In this document: piece by piece, positions 10,159 to 21,186 of the stretch
How the letters are laid out: the number at the start of each line of letters is the position of its first letter
Numbering within the stretch: the stretch's first letter is position 1
From: Drosophila persimilis
Taxonomy: Eukaryota; Arthropoda; Insecta; Diptera; Drosophilidae
Length of the DNA: 64,000 bases
NCBI RefSeq assembly: GCF_003286085.1
Contig: NW_020825289.1
Location: forward strand, 2,232,001-2,296,000
Direction of reading: 5' to 3'
Program-made: the position numbers and the translations under genes
Notes under the pieces: generated by a model
Seen by the model: only the letters and a program-made list of their open reading frames with translations
Told to the model about the DNA's origin: nothing
The model's database searches: none

Positions 10159-10580
10159 TATACTCGATACTCAAAATGAGTATAGGGGTATATTAGATTT
10201 GTGGTGAAAGTGGATGTGTGTAACGTCCAGATCAGCATCAATAGTCGAGTCAATTGCCTATCACAAGCAGTGAGCGCCTAGATCTCAGAGACTATATGAC
10301 ATTGACTATGTGACATTTAAATATATGAGAAAACTAAAGACGCGCAATCATAGAGAATGATCATGTCTAAAAGATTGCCGAATTTGGATCAGATCGGATC
10401 ATTACTATAACCACAAGAAACAAATCAATTTTCTGATTGATTTTCTGTCTCTCTAGCACGCAGTCTTTATCGTGTCGTTCAATGTTAGCGCCGTCTGGCG
10501 GAGGAGAGCCATACTGACAATGTATGGGGTATTAGTGTTGAGTTGCGGTGGCAACAGCAACTCACAACGTTCCCCCTCGT
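10159..10580 (+). mobile_element. INE-1-like element with large internal deletion (copy A)
   Basis: It keeps the 5' end (TATACTCGATACTC) and hairpin and the 3' end (GGCAACAGCAACTCACAACG, then CCCCCTCGT). At 422 bp it has lost the microsatellite and most of the core. Copy B has the same deletion at 25047-25468, so the deletion predates the duplication. About 75 bases of further INE-1-like text (gctcaaagactacaagag) follow up to the LOA LINE end. Confidence 0.85.
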
Positions 10581-10660
10581 TTTTCTTATAATTTTCACCT
10601 TAAATTCACAAAATCCCACATCGATAAATTTTTTGCTCTATTGCTCAAAGACTACAAGAG

Positions 10661-10995
10661 GTTAGGTTAGGTTAACCCGGACGGCCCTCAGCGGGGCCAC
10701 GCATAGGGCAATCTGGCCCTTAGTTATCCGGATAGGGGGGGGTGTATGAACCGTCGCGGGAGTGTTTATGTGGTTTTAAATTCCCCGAGAATCGAGGTGT
10801 TTTTAGCATAGGCCAGCAGTTCCTGTGGCGTCCTTTTGGAGGCATCTTTCAGGGATGCCAGCACTGGGGCGCCCAGGTATCTCCTCCTTGCCCTTGAGAG
10901 AGCCGGACAGTAGCAGATGAGATGTTCCAGGGTTTCGATAGCCCCAGGTTCATCACATTTCCTACAACTGTCTCTAAGGTCATGCCTAGCTTTGC
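10661..10995 (-). mobile_element. LOA-type LINE 3' end (copy A, cut by the duplication breakpoint)
   Basis: The minus strand encodes RDSCRKCDEPGAIETLEHLI, then CYCPALSRARRRYLGAPVL. This is the C-terminal CCHC-like finger of LOA/R1/I-group ORF2. A stop and a short 3' UTR ending in gttaggttaggtta-type repeats follow. The LINE continues in copy B past 25883. Here it stops at the tandem-duplication junction. Confidence 0.8.
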
Positions 10996-11755
10996 CGCCC
11001 TTAACCTTACCTAACCTCCCTGGTTCTCCAAGTATTTGTCATACTTAAAAAGTAATAAATCCAGGCTCTATAAAAAGTACCAGAAGTCGTGCTCCACGTC
11101 GGCCTTAGCTCTATACTCCTCCGCTCGCTCTCTGTTCCTTGCAATTAATAGTCAGTGTTATAATCATTACCTTTCACAATGTAGTAGAAATTTTCGTATT
11201 GATCCTAAAAAGTTATATTCGTTCGTTAACTCTAAGCGTAAGTCAAACGCTTTTCCTCCGTCCCTTCATTACCAGAACAAAACAGAAGCTTCTGCTGTTG
11301 GTATTGCAAAAATATTGAAAACTATCGCCGATCGCCTTCCGCCATCCCGAAGCTTCTTGAGTTCCTGGTCACCCGGCAACTGCAACATCTTTGTTGCAGC
11401 TTGATATCTCCGTCCCAACACGGTTTCTTCAGACATCGTTCAACATCGACAAACCTTCTTGAGTTTTCTAACCTAATCCACCGTGGTTTTCAAAGTGGTT
11501 TACGGACTTCGGCAAGGCATTCGATTCTGTGAACCATGCTCTGCTTATTCACAAGCTCTCCTTATTAGGGTTCCCAACGCATCTTCTAGATTGGATTTTG
11601 TTCTAACTCTCTAACCGTACTCAACGTGTTTTGTTTTCTAATGTGTTGTCAGATATTGTTAATGTTACTTCAGGTGTGCCACAGGGAAGTTATCTGGGCC
11701 CGCTTCTCTTTATTTTATTTGTGAATGACTTCCTCGAGTTATGACATACTCTAAT
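10996..11755 (+). mobile_element. CR1-like LINE, plus strand, left half (copy B)
   Basis: Counterpart of 1173-1932. Its 122-codon frame at 11036-11404 (SRLYKKYQKSC, LFLAINSQCYNHYLSQ, RNFRIDPKKLYSFVNSKRKS) is the endonuclease-RT linker, intact here but stopped early in copy A. It is interrupted at 11755 by the BEL/Pao element and resumes at 17399. Confidence 0.8.
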
Positions 11756-12148
11756 TATTGCCGCGCCGGGCAACGCCTCCAAATCTGGGGCCGTACGTTT
11801 GATAAGCCTCCCGTGTTCAGTAGGCCTCCCGTGGTTTTGTTCTTTAAATCGGTTTTATTCATTTGTTTGTTTCATTCATTTATTCATTTACAATGTCGGG
11901 CGGGTGTTAAACTACGAGATCTAGCGCTAAAAAACTTGTACCGCTTCAGTGCTTTTTCCGCTGCCTTTTGTTTTCGTTCTTCCTTCTTCCTGCCTTTATC
12001 TGCCGTTCGCCCTAATTAACCCTTTGCTCAGCGCTGTTAATGTTTGTGCTGTTAACGCAGTGATGTTCAGGGCTGTTAGGCGCAGTGATATTCAGGACTG
12101 TTAGGCACAGTGATATTTAGAACTGCCGCTGCGGTTTCTGCCGTAACA
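11756..12148 (-). repeat. BEL/Pao 3' LTR
   Basis: On the minus strand it begins TGTTACGGCAG and ends CGCGGCAATA. It matches 17006-17398 except at about three positions. The left edge is fixed by the ctaat TSD. It overlaps the last codons of the pol C-terminal frame (stop at 12117). Confidence 0.95.
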
Positions 12149-12812
12149 TTCCCCCTTCCCAAACTTCGTCGCTTGTCGTGATGTTTGCCAAACTTCTGGT
12201 TACGCCTTGATCCATTAGTGGGTTCGTTGTCCTCACGTCTAACTTGGCCAGTTTAACTATTGGCCGAGTTAGCAGTCCAGATGCAGTGCGGATCACAGCG
12301 CTTCGGGCGATCCCGTCCTTGGCTACTCGAAGGTCCATGATGACGCCTTTCCTCCACTGCACCTTGGGGCTTGTTTCGTCCGCTAGAACCACGACGTCTC
12401 CGAGTTGGATAGGGTTGGTTGGGGGTCCATGCCATTTGGTTCGTGTCGTCAGGCACGGTAGGTACTCCTTCAGCCATCGTTTTCTGAAGCTCTCCACGAT
12501 CTGCCCTGCAATGCGAAAACTCTTACCAAGCATAGCTCCTATTGCGCTGCCGTCGCTCTTTGCTGCCATCGAGCTGGTCTCTGCTCTCAGAAAGTGATTC
12601 GGTGTAAGTACGTCGGCTTCCGGACACTCCAACGGCACGTAAGTCAGGGGTCGGGAATTTAGCATATTTTCTATCTTTGCTAGTGCTGTTCTCAGCACTG
12701 GTTCTTGTACGTGCGTCCCTCTAATATTTCGGCTAGTATGGATTTCACCGATCTGATCATTCTTTCCCACGCACCTCCCAAGTGGGGTGCTCCTGGGGGT
12801 ATGAAGGACCAT
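12117..12812 (-). pseudogene. pol: BEL/Pao integrase C-terminal part (after frameshift)
   Basis: This frame continues pol 12692-16072 after a single-base-type shift near 12700. It reads QEPVLRTALAKIENMLNSRP, LTYVPLECPEADVLTPNHFL, then KRWLKEYLPCLTTRTKW and a DVVVLADETSPKVQWRKGVI beta-strand region. That is the usual tail of BEL/Pao integrase (NSRPLT, LTPNHFL, W..EYL, W.G). The ATG reported at its start is in the shifted part and is not a real start. The tail binds DNA in the intact enzyme. Confidence 0.85.
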
Positions 12813-15800
12813 TCTATTTGCGGGTACTTGGTTTCCAGTTCGTTCGGTAGAATTCTTTCAATTTCTTCTCGTAGTAGGCGGCTGGCTCCTCGGAAGTTCG
12901 TCCCGTTGTCCGACACAATTCTCTTGGGTACTCCTCGACGGGCTACGAACATTTCCAATGTTGGCATGAAGGCGTCTGTTGACAGGGAGTTTGCCAGCTC
13001 GATGTGTACTGCTCGCACGGTGAGGCACGTGAATAGTACTCCCCATCGTTTCTCGCGTCGTCTTCCTACGTTTACCTCCAGTGGTCCGAAGTAGTCGATA
13101 CCTGTGTTTGTGAATGGCAATTCGTTGATTGCTAGCCTCTCTGGTGGTAGGCTTCCCATCTCCGGCGCCTCCGGAAGCGCTCTTTTATTGCGACATCTTT
13201 GGCAGGTTTTCGCTACGGCGCGAACTCTTGCTCGCAGTCCTGGTATGTGGTACAATTGTCGCATCTCGTTGACGACGATCTCAGTAAGCTGATGCTGAAA
13301 CTTCCGATTGAAATAATCAATGAGAAGATTAGTGACGTTATGTCCTCCGGGTAGAATTACTGGCCGTTTCAGGTTCCTCGTTATGCCGATCGACTTATCT
13401 ATGCGGCCGCGTATTCTCAGTACGCCTGTTTCATCGAGGTACGGCGATAATTTGTAGATCGAACTTTTCTTACTCACGATTCTTCCTTGTCGTAGAAGAG
13501 CCATTTCTTCAGAGTAAGCCTCTTCTTGGACCATCCGGTATATAACGATGTTGACATCTTCCATGTTGCGAAAGCGTGCGGCTAAATTTGCCTCTTCTGA
13601 TGCGAAATCTCTTTTGCGTATTTTGTCCAGAAATCTCATCACGCATATCAGGGCTCCCGTGAACTTTTCCCATTTGCTAAAGCGACATACATTTGGGATT
13701 ATGCTACTCAGCTTTGATGGCGGTTTCGTCGTATCTGTCCATTCGTGTACGTGTATCCGTTCCAGATTACTCGAATCGAGCTGTGTAGTTGGCCAGTGTT
13801 CTTCCTCGTCAAATAGGAACGGCGGACCGGAGAACCATCTCGCTTCCGGTTGGAAACTCGACTCTTTGGTCCACTTCGTTCCATCGTCTGCTACGTTCAG
13901 AGCGGATGGAACCCATTTCCATTCTGATATGTCCGAGGTTTCCAAGATCTCTCCAATTCGGAGCGCAACGAACTGATGGTACTTTCGGGCGTCTGAACAT
14001 ATCCAATACAACACGTTCTTGGAGTCGGTCCAAAAAACACGTCGCTTGACCTCGACGGAGAGCTCCTGTGTTATGAGTTTAGCTAGTCGTAGGCCGAGGA
14101 TCGCTGCCATAAGCTCCATCCTGGGAATCGAAATTGGTTTCAATGGTGCCACTCTTGTCTTGGATGCGAGTAGTGTGCATCTGACTTCTCCTCTTTGTTC
14201 GATCCTTATGTAGGCGACGGCTGCAAAGGCGTTTATGCTCGCGTCTGTAAAGATGTGTAATTGGATATTAGATGTTTCTTTCGTTAGACCGAGATATCGT
14301 GGAACCCTTAATTCTTCGATGTTTTGTAGTTGCCGTGCCCATATCATCCAACGTTGACGTTCGCTTTCTTCGACCTGTTCATCCCAGCCTACGGCCGACC
14401 TCCACACGTCCTGCAGTATTATCTTTGCCTGTATAATATAGAACCCCAGTAGTCCTAAGAGATCGAAGATGGTCATGACTGTACGTAGAATTGACCGCTT
14501 CGTCACAGTTTTCGCTTCGTCGTATATGTCATTCGGGAACTTATTGACGAAGGTGAAGTAATCATTCCTTGGATGCCACCACATGCCAAGCACTCGTTCT
14601 CGTCTTGTTGAGTCCGTCATCTCGATGGGTCGTTCTTGATGATCTCCATCTCCTGAGAGCGCTCTCATCACAGTGCTCGAGTTAGATATCCATCCTCTCA
14701 TCTCGAAGCCTCCTTCCTTGTGTATGTTCCTCACTGCCAGCGCTAGACGGACCATTTCGTCTTCTGAGTCACAGCTTTGGAGCCAGTCATCTACAAAGGT
14801 GTTGCGAAGTATGGCCTCTACTTCCTCTCTTTGTTCCTCGATGAACCTTTCTGCGTTCCTATCTCTCACGTAGGTCGATGCTGCTGGGGAACAAGAAGCA
14901 CCAAAGGTCATTACGCTCATTACGTACCTATCCGGTTCTCGACTGGTGTCACCATATCTCCAGAGAAACTGCTGTGAGCTTTGATCCTCCGAACGTATCC
15001 TAACCTGGTGAAACATTTCTCTAATATCTCCGCAGATGCCAATAGACTTCTCTCGAAAGCGCGATATTACTCCTACCAGCGATGGCAATTGGTCGGGGCC
15101 CTTTAGTAGCATTGAATTAAGAGCGATGCCTTCCACTTTGGCTGCTGCATCCCATACAAGTCTTAATTTGCCTTTGTTCGGGTTCTTAGTCACGAATACG
15201 GGCAGATACCAGGAGCGTTTGCCTTCGACCATTTCATCCTTTTCCAGTTTTCGGACGTAGCCGATGTCTTCGTACCTCTTAATCTGTTCGTTTACGAACT
15301 CTCGTAGCACCTTATCGCGTGTCATACGAGATTCTAGGCACCGAAGTCGTCGCATTGCCATCTCTCTGGAGGAAGGAAGTTCCACGTTGTCGTACCGCCA
15401 GAGGAGTCCTGTCTCCCATCTCTTCATTTCGCTGCTAAACCTCGTGGAATTTTCCAGTATTGTTTTTGCTCTTTCGTCCTCTTTGGACCTGAGTGTGCTC
15501 TTCGCCATGTTTATGCCAACCGCGTCTAATGAGAAACTCTCTTTTACAAGAGTGTCCAGCTGTGGGTGTTTATTACATTCGCATACGTGCATTACCCGCG
15601 GACTCGCTGGCCCGTCGCCCTTTCTGCGGCCATAAACAGACCACCCCAACCTGGACTTGGCGGCGATAAATTCGGAATTCTCGCGTTCTTTGACGGTCAG
15701 TGGCACTCCAAGTTTCACGTTGTCCAATCCGATGATCAATGACGCTCTCACGTCCTTGTAGCTGAGTATCGGTAGCTTTTCCAGGTGCGAATGGGATTTT

Positions 15801-16072
15801 AGGATTGAGTCGTCCAGCGTCTGCTTCGGCAGATCCAGGTTTTTTACTGTTCTCACGTTTTGAAGCGTGAATCTGCGAGCCACATTGTCCCTTGGAGAGA
15901 TCGCTAGGCTTATCCATTTGGATTGAGATTCTCTTGATTGCTGAGTCCGCAGCGTTCTGTAGATTGCTCGAAGTTTACTATGAACATGGGCCATTCCTCG
16001 GGGTTTCCAGAAAAGCATGGTAGATCCTTGTTGATGACTTGTCTTGCGGCTATCTGGGATGCTGTCAAGCAT
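12692..16072 (-). pseudogene. pol: BEL/Pao pol: protease end, RT, RNase H, integrase
   Basis: A 1126-codon frame. About residues 65-150: end of the aspartic protease (ASLIIGLDNVKLGVPLTV, SRLGWSVYG) without its active-site DSG/DTG. RT: ICGDIREMFHQVRI, and the catalytic FVDDWLQSCDSEDE. RNase H: IFTDASINAFAAVAY, PRMELMAAILGLRL, VFWTDSKNVLYWI, all three acids visible. Integrase: CQRCRNKRA zinc pair, then TGIDYFGPL, VSDNGTNF and GGAWERMIRSVK giving the D,D,E triad. The first about 50 codons are gag sequence in the wrong frame. It ends by frameshift at YKNQC. Compared with the usual roughly 1700-residue BEL polyprotein, the gag C-half and the protease active site are gone. Confidence 0.93.
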
Positions 16073-16782
16073 CTCTCCGCCCCCGCTGGCGCGACCGCTT
16101 GATTACTCCCGTACGCGTACGGGTCCGAAATATTTCGACTCGTACTTGGGTAATACTGTGCAGTCGGAGCGTGAATGAAGGGGTTTTGCCCATGCAGGTT
16201 GGTACCCAGCGCCGGTGCGGCCATTGGATGCCACATAGCGCCGACTGGCATTGTCTCGTTCGGATTCAGCCCAGTAGGCATTCCAGTCCGCGTGGCTTCC
16301 GTGGGTCCTGACATGTGGACTCCGGTCCAGTTGGGAACTGCTCTGTCCCAGCCTCCGTTGATTACCGTGGAGCTCATGAGGCCTCCTGCTTGAGGCAGTC
16401 TGGAATGCGTCGGGATGGAGCGCATTCCCTCGAAGGCCGTGGCGTACGTCGGCCTTCCTAATGCATCCGCTCTTTGCTGAGCGAACGTTTCCCAGCTATC
16501 TAAAAGGTTCGTTCTTGGTGAAAAGGCTTGATCCACCCCTCCTCCTTGGTTGGTATGCTCTGGTGCTTGATGGCTCGTTGGGGCTGTGGTGGACACGTTA
16601 GGTGTGGCCGTTGTTGCCGCCGAGATCACAACTATATATGTATCCCTAACGCGATGAGTTTCCCTTGCACCTCCCTTAGTCTCAGAACACGCACCAAGCA
16701 TCTTTTCCGGCACATTTATTTCTCCTAATCCACACGGGGTCTCACCGCCAGATTCCGACTGCTGACCTTTGACGCCGTCCAT
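15910..16782 (-). pseudogene. gag: BEL/Pao gag, N-terminal part, truncated by deletion
   Basis: 290 codons from MDGVKGQQSE. A low-complexity Pro/Thr/Ser-rich region is followed by ASQIAARQVINKDLPCFSGN, PEEWPMFIVNFEQST and CGLSNQENL, the usual start of the BEL/Pao capsid-like domain (DLP.FSG.PEEWP.F). Right after SNQENL the frame runs into stop codons at 15925-15910. The rest of capsid, the zinc knuckles and the protease active site are missing, because the text jumps to the protease end in another frame. Confidence 0.88.
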
Positions 16783-17005
16783 TTTACTCCGGTGTCTTTT
16801 TTGTACAGTCCTGGTTTGTGGTTATACACGAACCACGTGTCGCTCGAATGTAAGAGATTAGCCTTTCTATCCAACTGTATGAGGATATCTCACCTGCAAA
16901 GTCGAATCCCTCGTGACGCAGCTGACTGCGTCGCACGCCGATCTTCTTTCTGTCGGTCGTAATTATTCGATTTGCTCTCCGTTGCGCAGGAAAAGTTTTT
17001 TAGAA
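16783..17005 (-). other. BEL/Pao 5' leader
   Basis: Untranslated leader between the 5' LTR and the gag ATG. On the minus strand a CAGGTGAGA string, resembling a splice donor, lies near 16890-16900. No obvious primer binding site lies directly against the LTR edge at 17005. A tRNA-like GGGATTCGA lies too far inside to serve. Confidence 0.5.
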
Positions 17006-17398
17006 TATTGCCGCGCCGGGCAACGCCTCCAAATCTGGGGCCGTACGTTTGATAAGCCTCCCGTGTTCAATAGGCCTCCCGTGGTTTTGTTCTTTAAATC
17101 GGTTTTATTCATTTGTTTGTTTCATTCATTTATTCATTTACAATGTCGGGCGGGTGTTAAACTACGAGATCTAGCGCTAAAAAACTTGTACCGCTTCAGT
17201 GCTTTTTCCGCTGCCTTTTGTTTTCGTTCTTCCTTCTTCCTGCCTTTATCTGCCGTTCGCCCTAATTAACCCTTTGCTCAGCGCTGTTAATGTTTGTGCT
17301 GTTAACGCAGTGATGTTCAGGGCTGTTAGGCGCAGTGATATTCAGGACTGTAAGGCGCAGTGATATTTAGAACTGCCGCTGCGGTTTCTGCCGTAACA
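17006..17398 (-). repeat. BEL/Pao 5' LTR
   Basis: Direct repeat of 11756-12148; the edge is fixed by the second ctaat (17399-17403). The differences are a base near 17070 and two near 17351-17357. The near identity argues for recent insertion. Confidence 0.95.
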
Positions 17399-17945
17399 CT
17401 AATATACTAATGATTGCTGATGATGTTAAAATCTGTCTGCCTGTCGCGCTCCACATTTTGTCTCATATGTTCTAGGAAATCATGTCGTCAAGCGAATTTC
17501 GAGTTCAAATGACCTCGAAGTCCTCTTTGATCATAAGATGTGTTTTAACAGCCATATAGCTACAACAGTAAATAACGCTAAGGGTGTCTTAGCATTCATC
17601 AAGCTTTGGTACAAGGAGTTTGACGACCCGTACGTTAGGAAACAACTCCATATCTCGTTAATACGTCCTATATTGGAGTATTGTTCTTGTGTGTGGAGCC
17701 TGCAGTCCTCTTACCCATGTGTAAGTCTAATTATGCCGAACATGAACCTATTATGGTTTTATGCCATAATTATAACCTCTGTCATACCTTAAACCCTGAA
17801 CTATCGCTTAAATAAATAGCATGCAATATTTATAATCACCTCAATTTAACTAACTTTTAACTTCTCTTTTTTCCTCCTTTTGTAATTAAGTACCATTATT
17901 AACAGATAATTGTTAATTTAATAAAATAATAAAAATAAATAAAAT
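17399..17945 (+). mobile_element. CR1-like LINE, plus strand, right half (copy B)
   Basis: Resumes at the second TSD copy and matches 1928-2474. It holds the remains of the RT palm (GCTGATGATG for ADD near 17416), the thumb (17538-17792) and the 3' UTR with its AATAAA-type tail. Frames are broken as in copy A. Confidence 0.8.
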
Positions 17946-18119
17946 AAGCTGGGCAATAAACAGCTTCAACCCGTTCAAATCCCCAGGCCCAAGTCCCCAA
18001 TTCAGAAGGCCGTGGAAACGGCCATCAACTGGCTACAAGGTATCTTCAGACAGAAACTGGCTGTAGGCACAATCACGCGAGCTTGGCTTAAGGCAAAGAT
18101 AGTCTTCATCGCCAAAGCA
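17946..18119 (+). pseudogene. LOA-type RT scrap (copy B)
   Basis: Counterpart of 2475-2648 with one or two base changes (for example METAIN for MEMAIN). Same N-terminal RT block, same broken frames. Confidence 0.6.
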
Positions 18120-18120
18120 G

Positions 18121-18425
18121 GGGAAACCCATATAATTCTGTTAGGTCAGGGGCCAGCCGTGACACAAAAACTTGTCGTTTTATTGGGACACCCACCAGTG
18201 GTTTACCAGTGGTACTACCAGCCTAGTACGTTTGGTGGCAATATCCGGAGGTCCGGAACGTCTACTTACTGGTGGGATCGGGATAGACGGGAAAACTAGC
18301 GAACCTGCGGACATCACGGACACGGACGCTCCGAGGCAATGAATTCTGTTACCGAATCTGCATCGCCAGCAGCTGTAGTTGCCCTTGGAGTGGCAAACGA
18401 GATCAAGTGCTGCACACTTGGAGTA
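18121..18425 (-). pseudogene. LINE ORF1, C-terminal part (copy B)
   Basis: Counterpart of 2650-2954. It ends at the duplicated TSD agta (18422-18425) and the solo LTR. Confidence 0.7.
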
Positions 18426-19596
18426 TGTGACGGCGCTTCGGCCGGGGTATGCTCGTCGCGCCGGGTTCCACAGAAATTTGTTTGATCTCTGGGTGTGGTA
18501 GCTGAAAGAGAGTCTCGTGGTGCAAGAATAAGGCGGGGCTTGAGCGGTAATAAAAGAGATAGAGTTATTTTTATTGTTCTTAAAAGGTACAAAGTTTGGT
18601 AGGTGCGCGGGTGTTTTTCTGCTGGCTCTTCCTTCGGGGTCGGCTGCCGGGGTCGTCCTTCGGGTTGGCCGCACGTGGCGGATGGTTGCGTGCGGGTCCT
18701 GGTAGTCTTCTGGTCGGTGTCGGTTGAGGTCGCGGAGGTCTAATGCGCTCCGAGGGGAAGAATGTTGCGGAGGGTGAATGCGCTCCGAGGAGAATAAGTG
18801 TTGCGGAGGGTTAATGCGCTCCGAGGAGAAATAATGTTGCGGAGGGTAAATGCGCTCCGAGGAGAAATAATGTTGCGGAGGGTTAATGCGCTCCGAGGAG
18901 AAATAATGTTGCGGAGGGTGAATGCGCTCCGTGGAGAAGTATGTTGCGGAGGGTTAATGCGCTCCGAGGAGAAATAATGTTGCGGAGGGCGCTGCCATGA
19001 GAAGAAAGGTTGCGAAGGGTTAATGCGCTCCGAGGAGGGGAAAGGTGGCGGAGGTGTAATGCGCTCCGAGGAGGATCGCTGGGGCTGCTGGTGGCTGCTA
19101 CTGATGCTTACCTCTCCACTGGCCGGAGCCGAACTGATGCTGATCGCTCTGGCGGAGCCCCTTTTATTTCCGAAAATCAGCTGATCCGTACGGTATGTCC
19201 CTAGCGCGTTGTGCTGATGTGTCCCTAACGCGTTTGTACGGATCGGCTGATAGTGTGCCCGTTGGTGCTTGGGTTATGGTCACACTTGGGGAGGTAAGCT
19301 GTGGGTGTGACCGTGGGTGGCTGTGCTACGGGCCCATTGGTGGTGATCAGCTGTGGTTGGTTTTATGTATCTTTTATTGTTTGTTTATTTATATTTATTT
19401 CTTTTATCCTTATGTGGCAGGTCTTCATGTATTTGTCGCTTATGTTCTACTTATCCTACTAATACTTATTTTTTAGTCTTCATGGCTTGTCTTGGTGTTT
19501 CTGGTATACTTAGTCTTCAGGGTTTCTTCTCGGTGTTTCTAATTGTTGTGGTGTTTGTGGCGCCGGCGCTTGGTCTTCCTGGCGCTGGGCGTCACA
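18426..19596 (-). mobile_element. Solo LTR with TSD (copy B, expanded minisatellite)
   Basis: Same insertion as 2955-4008 carried along by the duplication: same ends (TGTGACGCC / CGTCACA on the minus strand) and the same agta flanks (18422-18425, 19597-19600). It is 1171 bp against 1054 bp because the internal minisatellite has about four more units. Confidence 0.85.
18725..19078. repeat. 35-38-bp minisatellite inside the solo LTR (copy B, about 10 units)
   Basis: Same core as 3247-3490 (ATGCGCTCCGAGGAGAAATA, then TTGCGGAGGG) with extra units. The two arrays differ in unit number and in internal variants. Confidence 0.9.
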
Positions 19597-19940
19597 AGTA
19601 GTAGGAGTGATCCCACGGAGTGATCCTCTTGCGCTTCAGCTATGAGCCATGGCTATGAGCCGATCGTATTGCTTTTTAAAGATAATGGTCAGCTCCTTAA
19701 AGCCCTTCTGCGTCTCTACCATGTTATTCTCAACCGCACGGTATGCCTTACATCTGTAGTGCAAGCCATTACGATTTAAGATGGCATCACCCACCCGTAA
19801 ACCCAGAGCATTTTGCGTGCACTAAGTTGTCGCAGAGCAGAAGGGGATACTCGGCTGATCATAAGTGATCTCTTTCCGACAAGTTTTTTTGGCAGAGACC
19901 ACAGTAAAGTCTATTATAGGATGAACAACTCAAAGAAATT
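19597..19940 (-). pseudogene. LINE ORF1, N-terminal zinc-finger part (copy B)
   Basis: Counterpart of 4009-4345, same frame breaks; a few single-base differences. Confidence 0.65.
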
Positions 19941-19991
19941 TTAACAAAACAAAAAAAAAAAATGTCTGAACAAATAGCTATCAGACCATTG

Positions 19992-21186
19992 CACTATGGT
20001 CCGAGCGACCACTTTTGTTGGCCAAAATAAATAACTCCCGAACGGAACAAGATTTTTTATTTAGTTTTTGGTATTGGATATACATATATAATCAATAAGT
20101 GGATTTAAGAAAAAAAAATGGGTGTGGCACCGCTCTTATTTTAATAATGCATATTTAAATAATTAGTTATAGTGAAAAAAAGTATTTAGCATATTTTATT
20201 TAAGAAAACGGCGTTGGACGCCTAAAAAAAATTTTGATTTAAATAAAAATAAAATTGTTGAAAGGTTTCCGTAAATTATTGCTGAGATCTTTGTCTAAAA
20301 GCAAGGTTACGCCTCGTTAGGTGAGATATGTGCCTGCTTTCCGACTGTGTCCTGTACAGCCTTACGAACTTAGTTAGCATTCTCTGGGTATAAAGATAAA
20401 AGTATTGAAATAAAGGCTTGTGGCCAATCCACATATTTTCGTTCAAACATCTTTGAATTTGACCGGCATTTGTTCCGTTATGTTGCCAAACGATACAAAA
20501 TGTTCTTGCTAGTATCTTCAAAAGCTTTTTTCATTTCATATGATATGTCGCCTTAAGATCCCTTTTTCAAATAATTGATAATTTTACCCTTCTCTGAATT
20601 CCATACGGCAAACAACTCTGCATTTTCGAATTTGAGGTTATGCTCTATTAATGCAAATTCCAAGAATTGTGGTGAAAAGTTGTATTTCTTACTACATACA
20701 TTTTAAAAAGGATTTATTAATCTACGACACACAAAAGGTTTCAGGGTAGGACTAGGTAGGACTCACTTTGTACACCTTTTCAAAAATTAGTTTTCATTAC
20801 AAGTTGGCAATGTTGAAGGCCTCACTTTAACTTTCAATTACGAAGACATCACAACTACTTGATACCGTTAAAAACTCAAAAGGCGTAGTAAAAACCCGAC
20901 TGATTAAGATTCATCAAAAAAATTTAATCTGGTCTTGGTGTTTTTTAATTTTTGAGAGATTTAAAATGGTTATTAATATGGCACTTTTTCACTTCACGTG
21001 CTTTACGATAAAAAAAAGTTGGGTTGCACAGCTGATTTTGCGAATGTGGCGCCGTCTATGGAAATTTCTGGTACGCAGCTTTAATGGTCACTCCTTTTCT
21101 AATGCAGAGTGATCAAAACCAAGTTTAAGTTTTGACTTTTAAAAATTAGGTTTTGGCCAACAAAAGTGGTCGTTCGGACCATAGTG
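19992..21186. mobile_element. TIR DNA element (copy B)
   Basis: Counterpart of 4403-5595 with the same 36-bp terminal inverted repeats and the same unassigned 81-codon minus ORF (20276-20521). It differs by about ten scattered changes. Confidence 0.75.

Larger units (their letters stand above)
1173..10995. repeat. Tandem segmental duplication, copy A (9.8 kb)
   Basis: This block is repeated in the same orientation and order at 10996-25883. It starts cgcccttaaccttacc and ends gcctagctttgc. The same start string follows directly at 10996, so the copies abut head to tail. Copy A lacks the BEL/Pao insertion. It keeps about 729 bp (8860-9588) that copy B lost, has fewer minisatellite units in the solo LTR, and lacks about 39 bp near 7545 that copy B keeps at about 23145-23185. 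Confidence 0.93.
11756..17398 (-). mobile_element. BEL/Pao LTR retrotransposon, recent, internally deleted
   Basis: A 5643-bp minus-strand element bounded by 393-bp direct LTRs and a perfect 5-bp TSD (ctaat at 11751-11755 and 17399-17403). The LTRs differ at about three positions, so the insertion is young relative to everything around it. Gag, protease end, RT, RNase H and integrase occur in BEL/Pao order. An internal deletion joins gag to the end of the protease, and one frameshift breaks integrase, so it cannot be autonomous. The insertion is absent from copy A. Confidence 0.95.

Noticed and set aside
12244-15635. Many plus-strand ORFs of 60-140 codons opposite BEL pol
   Set aside because: They are shadows of the long minus-strand pol frame.
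16890-16925. tRNA-like / primer-binding-like text (GGGATTCGA near TGCGTCACG) in the BEL leader
   Set aside because: It lies about 85 nt inside the LTR edge fixed by the TSD. A functional primer binding site should be next to the LTR.
18725-19078. Regular short repeats that could suggest a CRISPR array
   Set aside because: Units are contiguous variants without unique spacers, inside an insect LTR: a minisatellite.
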